The notes under the pieces: model-generated
What the model saw: only the letters and a program-made list of their open reading frames with translations
Told to the model about the DNA's origin: nothing
Database searches by the model: none
Shown here: one piece after another, positions 25,533 through 33,972 of the stretch
Numbering within the stretch: position 1 is the first letter of the stretch
How the letters are laid out: every line of letters starts with the position of its first letter
DNA from: Ruminococcaceae bacterium UBA1405
Lineage (GTDB): Bacteria; Bacillota; Clostridia; Oscillospirales; Ruminococcaceae
Direction of reading: 5' to 3'
Length of the DNA: 64,000 nt
NCBI GenBank assembly: GCA_002305685.1
Contig: DBQB01000034.1
Coordinates: 1-64,000, forward strand
Position numbers and translations under genes: made by a program

Positions 25533-25550
25533 TTTCTTACGTCCTTTGTT

Positions 25551-26354
25551 CTATCTTTCACCGGTATTTTCCGGCGATTCCATCTTCAAAATCCCCCACG
25601 CTCCGGTGTGGACAAAGCCCAGACGCCGGTACATGGGCAGCACCTGCTCGCTTCCCGCCATCAAAACCGGCTGCCGTCCGCTTTCCATCAGCTGGCGGAC
25701 ACACCACTCCACCAGCGCAGAGGCATATCCCTTGCCCCGATGCTCCGGTAAAGTCGCCACCGAGGCAATCACCCCAAACCCCGGCGAGAGCGCACAGACG
25801 GATGCGGTGGCGCTATTTTCCATCGTCACCGTCCATCCTAAGCCGTGACGCAGCCGGTGGGAATTGTCGCAGAGCCACTGGTCATACTGGGCGGTGCGGG
25901 CAAAATAGAGGTGGCTGTCACGAAGAATGCGAAACACATCGTCCAGCCGGGGAGAAGTGTTGATGGCGCCTTCGTTTCCCAAAGGCGGCTTTTCCCCCAG
26001 ATAGGTCATGGCGGCACAGCCATAAAAATCCTTTGCAGCCATGTTCCCTACCTGAGACAGCCGCCGCAGCGTCTCCTGTTCCCCTTCCAGCGTGCTGCAT
26101 CCGGTCACCGGCAGAAACGCCCACAGCTCCCTCAGCTGCTCCGATGTGGGAGGGAGCACCGAGGAAAAACGCAGCGACTGGTTATATCTGCCCAGTACCC
26201 CCCATAGGTACTGCCCATCGTGACAAATCCAGGTGGTGCAGAAAGGATACTGGTTGCGGTATCCCGCAAAATGTCCGTAGATCTGTACCCCCACCGCCGG
26301 AAACCCCTCGCAGCAGGGCTGTATCCGGCGGCAGTCCTCCGCCAGCGAGATCAT
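25551..26354 (-). CDS. GNAT family N-acetyltransferase
   Basis: 267 residues. The C-terminal ~100 residues hold the acetyl-CoA-binding motif A (IASVATLPEHRGKGYASALV) and the late motif VLPMYRRLGFVHTGAW. The N-terminal half is a divergent domain without a recognised family. Its ATG overlaps the stop codon of the upstream M42-like gene (ATGA), so the two are translationally coupled. The substrate is unknown; an amine or peptide released by the peptidases is a guess only. Confidence 0.82.
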   Translation of the reverse strand: MISLAEDCRRIQPCCEGFPAVGVQIYGHFAGYRNQYPFCTTWICHDGQYLWGVLGRYNQSLRFSSVLPPTSEQLRELWAFLPVTGCSTLEGEQETLRRLSQVGNMAAKDFYGCAAMTYLGEKPPLGNEGAINTSPRLDDVFRILRDSHLYFARTAQYDQWLCDNSHRLRHGLGWTVTMENSATASVCALSPGFGVIASVATLPEHRGKGYASALVEWCVRQLMESGRQPVLMAGSEQVLPMYRRLGFVHTGAWGILKMESPENTGER

Positions 26355-27406
26355 ATTGCCAGCTCCTGGTCCTGGATAAGGGCGGTGAGCAGTTGCAGCG
26401 CCACATCCAAATCCTTTACCGACTGGATGGCGCAGGGGGTCCGGGGGTTGCGGGTGGGCACCGACAGTTCCAGCACCCGGCTTCCCCTTCCCGCCAGCTG
26501 TGCCCGAACCCCATCGGAGGAGGAGAAGGCCGCTGTTTTCTGCTGTACCGGCAGACCTTGGCCCTGAGCAATGGTCATGGCTTTGCGGTACAGTTGCCGA
26601 TCATAGAAGGAAGCCTTGTCCCGCAGCGAAAGCACCGGTCCCAAACCCAGCTTGGGACTGTTTTTGGCACTGTGGAAGGCGCTGGGGGCGCTCTCCAGCA
26701 CAATGGAAATCTCCGGTGCCAACGCATAGGCGGCGGTCATCATCCCTGCCCCGCCGCTTTCCCGCTGGGCGGTAAAGACCACCGCCAGCTCCCAGCCGGC
26801 TTTTTCCATCCGGGCGACCAGTACGTCCTCTTGCAGCAGCATCAGCGCAATGGCGCATCCGCTGCGGCTGTCCAGCGCCCTGCCCCGGATCAGCCCATCC
26901 CCGAAGGGGGTGATCCCCCCCTCAAAGGTCACCGCGTCCCCGGGACGGACAAGGGAAAGCGCCTCCTCCCGGCTGCGGCATCCGATATCCACATACAGTT
27001 TGTCCGGCTTTGCCGGGGTCTCCCGCTCCTTGGCACTGAGAATATGGATGGGTTTGACCCCGATCACGCCGGGAATCTCCCGGTGGGTCCCGGCAATCCA
27101 TACCTGCTTTCCCGCCAACACCTGCTCGTCGATCTCCCCAGCCACGGTAAAATACACCTGGCCTTTTTCCCCAATATCGGTGACCAACAGTCCCGGCTCA
27201 TCCATATGCGCCGATACCATCAGCAGTCTGCGTCCGCCGGGAGTCTCCTTGCCACAGCCGTACCGGACAATCAGGTTGCCCAGCGCATCGCTGTGTGCCT
27301 TCCAGCCCTGGGGCAACCGCTGCCGGATCACCTGGGCTACCTGCTGCTCATCCCCCGAAATGCCTCTGGCCTCCACCAGTGGGGTAAGCTCTTTGATCCA
27401 GTCCAT
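26351..27406 (-). CDS. M42 aminopeptidase paralogue with altered active site
   Basis: 351 residues, homologous along its length to the preceding M42 gene. It keeps the first metal site (AHMDEPG, His67 and Asp69; RALDSRSG, Asp179). However, the catalytic Glu-Glu pair is Arg215-Glu216 (FTAQRESGG), the ligand Asp is Glu238 (LESAP), and the late metal His (YMHTP in the paralogue) is Arg322 (NPRTP). Peptidase activity is therefore doubtful. It may be a regulatory subunit of a mixed M42 shell or have a new activity. ATG 27406 is used; GTG 27415 is possible. Six bases separate it from its paralogue. Confidence 0.82.
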   Translation of the reverse strand: MDWIKELTPLVEARGISGDEQQVAQVIRQRLPQGWKAHSDALGNLIVRYGCGKETPGGRRLLMVSAHMDEPGLLVTDIGEKGQVYFTVAGEIDEQVLAGKQVWIAGTHREIPGVIGVKPIHILSAKERETPAKPDKLYVDIGCRSREEALSLVRPGDAVTFEGGITPFGDGLIRGRALDSRSGCAIALMLLQEDVLVARMEKAGWELAVVFTAQRESGGAGMMTAAYALAPEISIVLESAPSAFHSAKNSPKLGLGPVLSLRDKASFYDRQLYRKAMTIAQGQGLPVQQKTAAFSSSDGVRAQLAGRGSRVLELSVPTRNPRTPCAIQSVKDLDVALQLLTALIQDQELAI

Positions 27407-27411
27407 CCCTT

Positions 27412-28467
27412 TCACGCCTCCCCCTTCTCCGAAAGATATCTTCCATACGCCGCCATCAACCGGGCGGTGTCCTCCACATCCGCCGGGGAGACCACCTCCA
27501 CCGGTGTGTGCATATACCGCTGTGGGATGCTCAGCAGCCCGGTTTTCACCCCGCATCTGCTCACCGCAATGCTGTCGGCGTCGGTGCCGGTGCCGCCGCC
27601 CATAATCTCCTTTTGAATCGAGATGCCTTCCTGCTCAGAAAGCGTCTCCAGATCGCGGTACATCTCCCGGGAAAGGACGGGGGAATACCCCAGCATCGGC
27701 CCCTGTTCCAGTTTTCCGATGTATTTTTCTCCCGACATATCGTGGGTGGCCGCAAAGCTCACATCCACCGCAATGGCATGGGTGGGGGCAAGGGCATAGG
27801 CTCCCACCTGTGTTCCCTGAGAGCCAACCTCCTCCATAGCGCCAAAGAGCAGCGTCACCCCGCAGCGCAGACGGTCCCGCTCTTGCGCCAACAGCTCTCC
27901 CGCCCGCAGCACCGCCGCACATCCGCAGCGGTTGTCCAGACTTTTGGCGGTAATCAGACCGTTTTCCAGCTCCGCCGGCTGGATGTCGGCGGTAACCCGA
28001 TCTCCCGGCATCACCAAACGCTGCGCCTGTTCCCTAGAAAAACCGATGTCAATCTTCATCTCGTCCGCCTTGGGAAGCGCCCCCGTCTCCCCGGAGAGTA
28101 CCGGCGGGCAGTAACACACCACACCGGGGATGGGACGGCTCTCCTCGCCGCTTGCCCATACCACCACAGGGGATGCCAACAGCAGCCGCCGGTCCAGCCC
28201 GCCGCAGGGGGTAACCTGAAGCAGCCCATCCTCGTCAACATCGGTGACCATAAAGCCGATCTCATCCAGATGCGCCTGCAACAGCAGATGGGGTTCCCCC
28301 GGCGCACTGGGGCGAACGGTGCAAAACACATTGTGAAACGGGTCGGTCGTCACCTCACCCAGCTTCATCTCCCGGCACCAACCGGCCAGCAGCGCTCCGG
28401 CCTGGTTCTCCTCCCCGGAAACCCCCGCCGCGCCGGTCAGCGCCATCATACGTTGTATCAGTTCCAT
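27412..28467 (-). CDS. M42 family metallo-aminopeptidase (tetrahedral/glutamyl aminopeptidase type)
   Basis: 351 residues, standard length for the self-compartmentalising M42 peptidases. All expected residues are present: His66 and Asp68 (QAHLDEIGF), Asp178 (SLDNRCG), catalytic Glu212 with ligand Glu213 (AMEEVGSQG), Asp235 (AVDVSFA) and His320 (YMHTPVEVV). These enzymes form 12-subunit tetrahedra that trim short peptides in the cytoplasm. It follows murD by 42 bases and has an AAAGGAC ribosome site. Confidence 0.95.
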   Translation of the reverse strand: MELIQRMMALTGAAGVSGEENQAGALLAGWCREMKLGEVTTDPFHNVFCTVRPSAPGEPHLLLQAHLDEIGFMVTDVDEDGLLQVTPCGGLDRRLLLASPVVVWASGEESRPIPGVVCYCPPVLSGETGALPKADEMKIDIGFSREQAQRLVMPGDRVTADIQPAELENGLITAKSLDNRCGCAAVLRAGELLAQERDRLRCGVTLLFGAMEEVGSQGTQVGAYALAPTHAIAVDVSFAATHDMSGEKYIGKLEQGPMLGYSPVLSREMYRDLETLSEQEGISIQKEIMGGGTGTDADSIAVSRCGVKTGLLSIPQRYMHTPVEVVSPADVEDTARLMAAYGRYLSEKGEA

Positions 28468-28509
28468 ATACAGTCCTTTCTGTCAAAATCCTTCTCTGAG
28501 TCCTAAAAA

Positions 28510-29919
28510 TTATACCAGCGCCTGTACCATCTCTTTATACTTGCGCCCCCGCACCTCAAAGTTGGGGTAGCAGTCAAAACTGGCGCAGGCGGGGGACAGG
28601 GATACAATATCCCCGGACCGGGCAATCCGGCGGCAGATGTTCACCGCCTCCTGCAGATCCGCGGCATGGTAGATGGGAAGAAGCTCCGGAGAGTATCCCG
28701 GGTCTGCCTTCACCGCCGCCTCAATCTTGGGGGCGGTAAGCCCGGTGAGCACCAGCGCCTTCACCCGCTCCAGCAGATAAGGCACCAGCGGTTCAAAAGG
28801 AATCTTCTTGTCGTATCCTCCCGCAATGATAATCAGCTTTTGATCGAAGGATTTGAGCCCCGCTATGGTGCGGGTGGGGCTGGTGGCAATGGAATCGTTG
28901 TACCATTTCACCCCGTCCAGCTCCCGCACAAACTCGATGCGGTGTTCCACCCCGCCGAAGGTCTGGGCCACCTGGCGGATGGTCTGTACACCCACCTCGC
29001 CCCACACTGCGCTGATGGCGGCCAGATAATTTTCCACATTGTGCATCCCCGGAATCCGGATCTGGCTTTGATGCATCAGATGCTGCACCTGCCGGGCGCC
29101 GTCTGCCCCACGATAAGCGACATATAGTTCCCCCGCCTCGTCGGCATACGCCCCGAAGGGCAGCTCACCCCGGCGGGAGAAATGCCAGCAGCTGCCCCGC
29201 ACCAGCGGGGAGAAGGAGTTGGTAATCTCATTGTCCGCCCCCAGCACCGTGCGGGAAAAGGCGTTCTGATGCAGGATCAGATTCTTTTTGGCGTCGATAT
29301 ATTCCTCCATGGTACCGTGCACATCCAGATGGTTGGGGGCTACGTTGGTGATCACCGCCACATCGGGGCTGCGGCGCATGGAGATCAGCTGGAAGCTGGA
29401 GAGCTCCACCACCGCCCGGTCCTCCGGCTGCACCGATTCGATCAGCGGCAGCAGCGCCCGGCCGATGTTTCCGCCCAGATGCACCGTCTTTCCCTCGGCT
29501 TTGAGCATCTCAGCAATCAGGGTGGTGGTAGTGGTTTTGCCATCGCTTCCCGTCACCCCGTAAATTTTGCAGGGACAAAGATCAAAGAAAAGCTCCATCT
29601 CGCTGGTCACCACACATCCGGCATCCCGGGCGGCTTTCAGCTCCGGCTTATTGTAATAGACCCCCGGGGCACGCAGGATGATATCAAAGCTGCTGAGCTT
29701 TTCCAGATATCCCTCCCCCAGAGAGAGTTTCACCCCCAGCCCTTCCAGCTCCTGGGCCAGTTCCCCCAGCTGCTCCCGGCTTTTCCGTTCGCACAGGGTG
29801 ACGTCCAGCCCTTTCCTTGCAAAAAGGCGGATTACATCGGTATTGCTCACCCCAACGCCGATGACCGCGATTTTTTTACCTTTACAGTCCGAGAAAAAAA
29901 GATCGGCCTTACCCATCAT
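28510..29919 (-). CDS. murD: UDP-N-acetylmuramoyl-L-alanine--D-glutamate ligase
   Basis: 469 residues. It adds D-glutamate to the peptidoglycan precursor in the cytoplasm using ATP. Visible are the N-terminal UDP-binding Rossmann segment (KKIAVIGVGVSNTDVIRLFA), the Mur-ligase P-loop (YGVTGSDGKTTTTTLIAEML), VAPNHLDVHGTMEEYIDAK, and the C-terminal GGYDKKIPFEPL and SPACASFDCYPNFEVRG. It heads a run of six same-strand genes with short gaps and stands apart from the usual dcw cluster. Promoter at 30018-30046. Confidence 0.96.
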   Translation of the reverse strand: MMGKADLFFSDCKGKKIAVIGVGVSNTDVIRLFARKGLDVTLCERKSREQLGELAQELEGLGVKLSLGEGYLEKLSSFDIILRAPGVYYNKPELKAARDAGCVVTSEMELFFDLCPCKIYGVTGSDGKTTTTTLIAEMLKAEGKTVHLGGNIGRALLPLIESVQPEDRAVVELSSFQLISMRRSPDVAVITNVAPNHLDVHGTMEEYIDAKKNLILHQNAFSRTVLGADNEITNSFSPLVRGSCWHFSRRGELPFGAYADEAGELYVAYRGADGARQVQHLMHQSQIRIPGMHNVENYLAAISAVWGEVGVQTIRQVAQTFGGVEHRIEFVRELDGVKWYNDSIATSPTRTIAGLKSFDQKLIIIAGGYDKKIPFEPLVPYLLERVKALVLTGLTAPKIEAAVKADPGYSPELLPIYHAADLQEAVNICRRIARSGDIVSLSPACASFDCYPNFEVRGRKYKEMVQALV

Positions 29920-30017
29920 CTGTCATAATCCTCCTATATTTAACCAAAAACAGCATGATCGCGATGTTTTTCCTAACGTTACAGCCCTTTTCCCACCGGG
30001 AAAAGACAGCCATGTAT

Positions 30018-30046
30018 ATTATACGTTTGCATTCCCGGAATATCAA
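30018..30046 (-). promoter_or_regulatory. Promoter of the murD operon
   Basis: TTGATA (30046-30041), 17 bases, TATAAT (30023-30018). It overlaps the terminator region of the threonine-aldolase-like gene. Confidence 0.85.
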
Positions 30047-30057
30047 TTCCTTTCCAA

Positions 30058-30106
30058 AAACAAAATGGGATAGGACCGTCATCCCCATGTATGACGTCCC
30101 TATCCC
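30058..30106 (-). terminator. Terminator of the threonine-aldolase-like gene
   Basis: GGGATAGGGACGTCAT and ATGACGGTCCTATCCC form a long stem with one mismatch, followed by ATTTTGTTTTTGG on the minus strand. Confidence 0.88.
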
Positions 30107-30161
30107 CCAGCGGCTTGCCGGTTCCCCATGGTTACGGCTCAGCCTCGCTTTTCTTCCTGTC

Positions 30162-31193
30162 TCACATAAGCTGCAGCAGCGCGTCGATATCCTCTTCCCG
30201 GGTGGCCCAGCTGGTGGCAAACCGCACCACCGTATGCTGGGGGTCATAGTTTTCCCAGAAACTGAAGGAAACCTTCTGGGACAGCGCTTCCATCATCCCA
30301 TTTTCCAAAATCACAAACTGTTGGTTGGTGGGAGAATCGTATAAAAGCCGGTATCCTTTTGCTTTGAGTCCCGCTTTCAGCTTCTCTGCCATATCGATGG
30401 CATGGCGGGAGATCTGAAAATACAGGTTGTCGGTAAACAGAGTGTCAAACTGAACCCCCAGAAGCCAGCCTTTGGCCAGCAGCGCCCCCTGCTGCTTGAC
30501 GGTGGTGAAGAAATGAGGGATTCCCTCCGGCCGGGTGATTACCACCGCCTCCCCAAACAGTGCCCCTACTTTGGTACCGCCGATGTAAAACACATCGCAG
30601 GTTTTGGCGATGGTCTCCAGCGTCACATCGGTATCCCGGGCCATCAGGCCATATCCCAGACGGGCTCCGTCCAAAAACAGCGGCAGATGATACCGCTTGC
30701 AGACCGTGCTGATCCCTTCCAGCTCCCCTTTGGTGTATAGATCCCCGTACTCGGTGGGGTGGGAGATATACACCATCCCCGGCTGCACCATATGCTCATG
30801 GTTGGCGTCGGCATAGAAGGCGGAAACGTACCGCTCCAAATCCTCGGCGCGGATCTTTCCCTGATACTGGGGCAGAGTGAGAATTTTATGGCCGGTGGAT
30901 TCCACCGCTCCCGCCTCGTGCACCTGGATATGTCCGGTTTCGGCGGAAATCACCCCTTCATAGGGGCGCAGCAGCGCCTTGATCACCACCATATTGGTCT
31001 GGGTGCCTCCCACCAGAAAATATACCTGGGCCTGGGGACAACCGCAGGCAGCGCGGATCTTTTCCTTGGCGCTGCGGCAGCAATCGTCGCTTCCGTATCC
31101 CGGCATCTTGTCCAGATTGGTTTTCATCAGTTTTTGCAGAATGCGGGGATGGGCGCCCTCCATATAATCGCTGTCAAAATGTTGCATGGTCAT
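30162..31193 (-). CDS. Low-specificity L-threonine aldolase-like (beta-eliminating lyase) enzyme
   Basis: 343 residues, PLP-dependent. Conserved spots: SDYMEGAHPRILQKL at the start, VYFLVGGTQTNMVVIKALLR (cofactor phosphate loop), LPLFLDGARLGYGL (Asp with Arg), and the Schiff-base lysine in FYIGGTKVGALFGE. The family cleaves threonine or allo-threonine to glycine and acetaldehyde. ATG 31193 follows AGGAAAGG; ATG 31187 is a second possibility. It is monocistronic with a near-perfect promoter and a terminator. Confidence 0.9.
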   Translation of the reverse strand: MTMQHFDSDYMEGAHPRILQKLMKTNLDKMPGYGSDDCCRSAKEKIRAACGCPQAQVYFLVGGTQTNMVVIKALLRPYEGVISAETGHIQVHEAGAVESTGHKILTLPQYQGKIRAEDLERYVSAFYADANHEHMVQPGMVYISHPTEYGDLYTKGELEGISTVCKRYHLPLFLDGARLGYGLMARDTDVTLETIAKTCDVFYIGGTKVGALFGEAVVITRPEGIPHFFTTVKQQGALLAKGWLLGVQFDTLFTDNLYFQISRHAIDMAEKLKAGLKAKGYRLLYDSPTNQQFVILENGMMEALSQKVSFSFWENYDPQHTVVRFATSWATREEDIDALLQLM

Positions 31194-31227
31194 CGACCCC
31201 TTTCCTGAGTTGCTGCATGATGTTTTT

Positions 31228-31255
31228 ATTATAACGCTGCGGGGGACGGTGTCAA
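31228..31255 (-). promoter_or_regulatory. Promoter of the threonine-aldolase-like gene
   Basis: TTGACA (31255-31250), 16 bases, TATAAT (31233-31228): both hexamers perfect. Confidence 0.88.
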
Positions 31256-31296
31256 TCCGCCGCAGACGCACGACCGGGAAAGAAAGGAAGATTGCA

Positions 31297-31325
31297 TTGA
31301 TAGAAACGGCGTCTTATGCTATACT
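31297..31325 (+). promoter_or_regulatory. Promoter of the KDG-kinase-like gene
   Basis: TTGATA (31297-31302), 17 bases, TATACT (31320-31325) with an upstream ATGC. Divergent from the neighbouring promoter. Confidence 0.85.
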
Positions 31326-31393
31326 AAAGATGACAAATTCACGGCCAATCATGGCGCAGCCGCTGCGTCTGCTACATAAAAAGGAGGTCCCAT

Positions 31394-32482
31394 ATGGAAC
31401 ATCATAACCCTCTGCTGCAAATGGACAGCGAATCACAGAAATTCATCACCTTCGGCGAAATCATGCTGCGTCTCACCCCTCCCAACTATGAAAAGATCCG
31501 CATGGCCACCAACTTTGAAGCCAGCTACGGCGGAAGCGAGGCCAATATCGCCTTGGCGCTGGCCAACCTGGGGGTAGACAGCACCTTCTTCAGTGTTGTG
31601 CCCAACAACAGTCTGGGCAAAAGCGCAGTGCGTATGCTGCGCAGCAACGATGTCCACTGCACCCCGGTGATCCTGAGCACCCCCGAGGAAACCCCCTCCC
31701 ATCGTCTGGGAACCTATTATCTGGAAACCGGCTACGGCATCCGGGCCAGCAAGGTGATCTATGACCGCAAACACAGCGCCCTGACCGAATACGATTTCAG
31801 CAAGGTAGATCTGGACGCGCTGCTGGACGGATTTGACTGGCTGCATCTGAGCGGTATCACCCCGGCACTGGCGCCCAACTGCCGCGATTTCACCTTGGAC
31901 TGCCTGAAAACCGCCAAAGCCAAAGGGCTCACCGTCAGCTTTGACGGCAACTTCCGCAGCGCCCTGTGGAGCTGGGAGGACGCGAGAGATTTCTGTACCC
32001 TCTGCCTGCCCTATGTGGATATCCTGCTGGGCATCGAGCCCTATCACCTGTGGCGGGACGAAAACGACCACAGCAAGGGAGATTACAAGGACAACATCCC
32101 CATGCAGCCCAGCTATGAACAGCAGGACGATATCTTCCAGGCCTTCATCAAACGTTATCCCAACCTCAAATGTATTGCCCGCCACGTCCGCTATGTACAC
32201 AGCGGCAGCGAAAACAGCCTGAAAGCCTTCATGTGGTATGAAGGGCACACCTTTGAGAGTAAGATGTTTACCTTCAATGTTCTGGACCGGGTCGGCGGCG
32301 GCGACGCCTTTGCCAGCGGCCTGATCTATGCCATGATTCACAACTATCGCCCCATGGATATGGTAAACTTTGCGGTGGCCAGCAGCGCCATCAAGCATAC
32401 CATCCATGGCGACGCCAACATCACCGACGATGTCAACAGCATCCGCAATCTGATGAATATGAACTACGACATCCGCCGCTGA
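31394..32482 (+). CDS. kdgK: PfkB family sugar kinase, probably 2-keto-3-deoxygluconate kinase
   Basis: 362 residues. The ribokinase fold signatures are the N-terminal GGSEANIALALANLG and the C-terminal catalytic DRVGGGDAFASGLIYA (Asp base in the GGD element). The overall look (KFITFGEIMLRLTPPNYEKI) is that of clostridial KDG kinases, which phosphorylate KDG from pectin and uronate breakdown. No KDPG aldolase is next to it, so the substrate remains inferred. AAAGGAGG lies 7-8 bases before ATG. Confidence 0.8.
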   Translation: MEHHNPLLQMDSESQKFITFGEIMLRLTPPNYEKIRMATNFEASYGGSEANIALALANLGVDSTFFSVVPNNSLGKSAVRMLRSNDVHCTPVILSTPEETPSHRLGTYYLETGYGIRASKVIYDRKHSALTEYDFSKVDLDALLDGFDWLHLSGITPALAPNCRDFTLDCLKTAKAKGLTVSFDGNFRSALWSWEDARDFCTLCLPYVDILLGIEPYHLWRDENDHSKGDYKDNIPMQPSYEQQDDIFQAFIKRYPNLKCIARHVRYVHSGSENSLKAFMWYEGHTFESKMFTFNVLDRVGGGDAFASGLIYAMIHNYRPMDMVNFAVASSAIKHTIHGDANITDDVNSIRNLMNMNYDIRR

Positions 32483-32568
32483 TTGGCTGACGGGCTGTTG
32501 GGCTGTTGGTATGACGGAGAGATGGAAAACATCCTCCCGCATTGGGATAGACTCATACAGATTTTTCC

Positions 32569-32604
32569 AAAGGCGTTTTGCTCTATGGGCAAAGCGCCTT
32601 TTTC
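32569..32604 (+). terminator. Terminator after the KDG-kinase-like gene
   Basis: AAAGGCGTTTTGC and GCAAAGCGCCTTT form a hairpin followed by TTCCC; the U tract is built from the stem end (CCTTTTT). It ends before the PAP2 start, so read-through may supply the next gene. Confidence 0.75.
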
Positions 32605-32641
32605 CCTTGCGGCAAACGCCAAGCGAAAGGAGCGCCCCCTC

Positions 32642-33154
32642 ATGACCCTTGCGCAATACCGAAAGATTCATAGCTGGTTTCAGGAAAAGCCCTGGCGGAT
32701 GACTTTGCTGCGCCTCATGTACAAAGGTCTGCCTGGGGCGATCTATCTTCTGTATCCCGCCGCCGCGTTGGTGCTGCTTTTCTCCCGGGACCGGCGGCTG
32801 ATCGCCTTTCTCGCCGTTCCCGCTGCGGTCTTTGGAGCGGTGACGGTGCTGCGCAGAATCTGCAACTTTCCACGGCCCTACGAAGCCATGGATCTGACCC
32901 CGCTGATTCCCAAAAATACCAAAGGCCAATCCTTTCCCAGCCGACACTGCGCCTGCGGGGCGGTGATCGCCACCGCCATGTGGCCCCTCTCTCCGGCATT
33001 GGGTATCGGTGTGGCGTTGGCATCGCTGGCGATGGCCGTATGCCGGGTGGCGGCAGGGGTGCATTATCCCCGAGACGTAGCGGCAGGGCTACTTCTGGGG
33101 TTTGGCTGCGGCTGGGTTGGCACAATAATCATCAACCACTATCTCCCCGTATAA
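32642..33154 (+). CDS. PAP2 family membrane phosphatase
   Basis: 170 residues with about five transmembrane segments. The three PAP2 motifs are present: RRICNFPRPYE (KxxxxxxRP-like, with Arg for Lys), FPSRHCACG (PSGH-like with Arg) and CRVAAGVHYPRDVAAG (SRxxxxxHxxxD-like). It probably dephosphorylates a lipid phosphate such as undecaprenyl diphosphate or phosphatidyl-glycerophosphate. ATG 32642 follows AAAGGAGC; the in-frame codons upstream overlap the terminator. Confidence 0.87.
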   Translation: MTLAQYRKIHSWFQEKPWRMTLLRLMYKGLPGAIYLLYPAAALVLLFSRDRRLIAFLAVPAAVFGAVTVLRRICNFPRPYEAMDLTPLIPKNTKGQSFPSRHCACGAVIATAMWPLSPALGIGVALASLAMAVCRVAAGVHYPRDVAAGLLLGFGCGWVGTIIINHYLPV

Positions 33155-33163
33155 CGCCAAAAG

Positions 33164-33190
33164 CGCCCGCAGGATAATCCTGCGGGCGCA
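33164..33190 (-). terminator. Terminator of the small membrane protein gene
   Basis: GCGCCCGCAGGAT and its perfect complement with no real loop beyond TA, followed on the minus strand by CTTTTGG. No T tract on the plus strand. Confidence 0.7.
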
Positions 33191-33235
33191 CGGGTCCTCA
33201 TAGTTGGGCATTGTGTGATGAAACCTGATATATCT

Positions 33236-33415
33236 TTATGCCAAACCGCAATCGTTGTAATCCTTCCACTTCTCCCGATAGGCACGGTCGTTGGTGATTT
33301 TATATACCAGATAGCAAGCGGAACAGACCAACATGGTGATGGTCAAAACCAGCGAAAGCATCATTCCAAAATAAGGAAAGATCTCTTTGGCTTTTTTGAC
33401 AAAGGGAAGATTCAT
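33236..33415 (-). CDS. 59-aa single-pass membrane protein, conserved-looking, function unknown
   Basis: Short gene from ATG 33415 to TAA 33236. Layout: MNLPFVKKAKEIFPYFGMML as a basic amphipathic start, one transmembrane helix (about residues 17-40) and a charged tail with NDRAYREKWKDYNDCG. It has a ribosome site (CGAGGTG), its own TTGACA-17-TACTAT promoter and its own terminator, which argues for a real gene. I have an impression of similar tails (REKWKDYDDCG) in small proteins of related Clostridia but cannot verify it. Confidence 0.78.
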   Translation of the reverse strand: MNLPFVKKAKEIFPYFGMMLSLVLTITMLVCSACYLVYKITNDRAYREKWKDYNDCGLA

Positions 33416-33469
33416 GGAAGAAGCACCTCGTTTCAGCTGATAGTATGATCCTGTGGAATTTCTATATAC

Positions 33470-33498
33470 ATAGTAACGAAAAAAAATGGGGATGTCAA
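33470..33498 (-). promoter_or_regulatory. Promoter of the 59-aa membrane protein gene
   Basis: TTGACA (33498-33493), 17 bases, TACTAT (33475-33470). Confidence 0.8.
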
Positions 33499-33571
33499 CG
33501 AATAATTTGTCTCACAAAAGACGGATGCCGCGGCGACGGGCCTGGAGCTAACGGATTTTTCTCCCAAAAAA

Positions 33572-33602
33572 CCAAAAAGCAGCCCTGGTTTCCAGAGCTG
33601 CT
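33572..33602 (-). terminator. rpsT terminator
   Basis: AGCAGCTCTGG and CCAGGGCTGCT form an 11-bp stem with one mismatch and a 3-base loop, followed by TTTTTGG on the minus strand. Confidence 0.88.
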
Positions 33603-33647
33603 CTATTGGCACATCGGTTGTCGGAAAACGCTGGCGATGGTGAGAAA

Positions 33648-33905
33648 TTAGCCCACGATCAGCTTAGAGGCGAGAGCGGATTTCTTTCTGGCAGCGTTGT
33701 TTTTATGAAGCAGACCCTTGGCGCTGGCCTGGTCGATCTTCTTCACAGCATATCTAACAACTTCTTCCTTGTTCTCGTCATCGTTGGCAATGGCGAGCTC
33801 CGCCTTCTTGATGACGGTCTTCAGGTTAGAAGCGACCATCTTGTTCTGCAAGCTCTTGGTAGCGGTCACAAGGACTCTCTTCTTGGCAGATTTGATATTC
33901 GGCAT
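33648..33905 (-). CDS. rpsT: 30S ribosomal protein S20
   Basis: 85 residues, all-helical and basic: MPNIKSAKKRVLVTATKSLQ at the start and AVKKIDQASAKGLLHKNNAA in the third helix, the S20 hallmark. It binds 16S rRNA early in 30S assembly. GGGAGGTG precedes ATG 33905 by 9 bases. It is a single-gene unit with promoter 33944-33972 and terminator 33572-33602. Confidence 0.97.
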   Translation of the reverse strand: MPNIKSAKKRVLVTATKSLQNKMVASNLKTVIKKAELAIANDDENKEEVVRYAVKKIDQASAKGLLHKNNAARKKSALASKLIVG

Positions 33906-33943
33906 ACTTAGGCACCTCCCTCTTTGAAAAGACATTACAAGTA

Positions 33944-33972
33944 ATTTTAGCATGACTGACCCAAAAAAGCAA
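33944..33972 (-). promoter_or_regulatory. rpsT promoter
   Basis: TTGCTT (33972-33967), 17 bases, TAAAAT (33949-33944) with an upstream ATGC. Confidence 0.8.

Noticed and set aside
33215..33448. Plus-strand 77-codon frame over the 59-aa membrane gene
   Set aside because: The minus-strand gene has promoter, ribosome site, hydrophobic helix and terminator; the plus frame has none of these.
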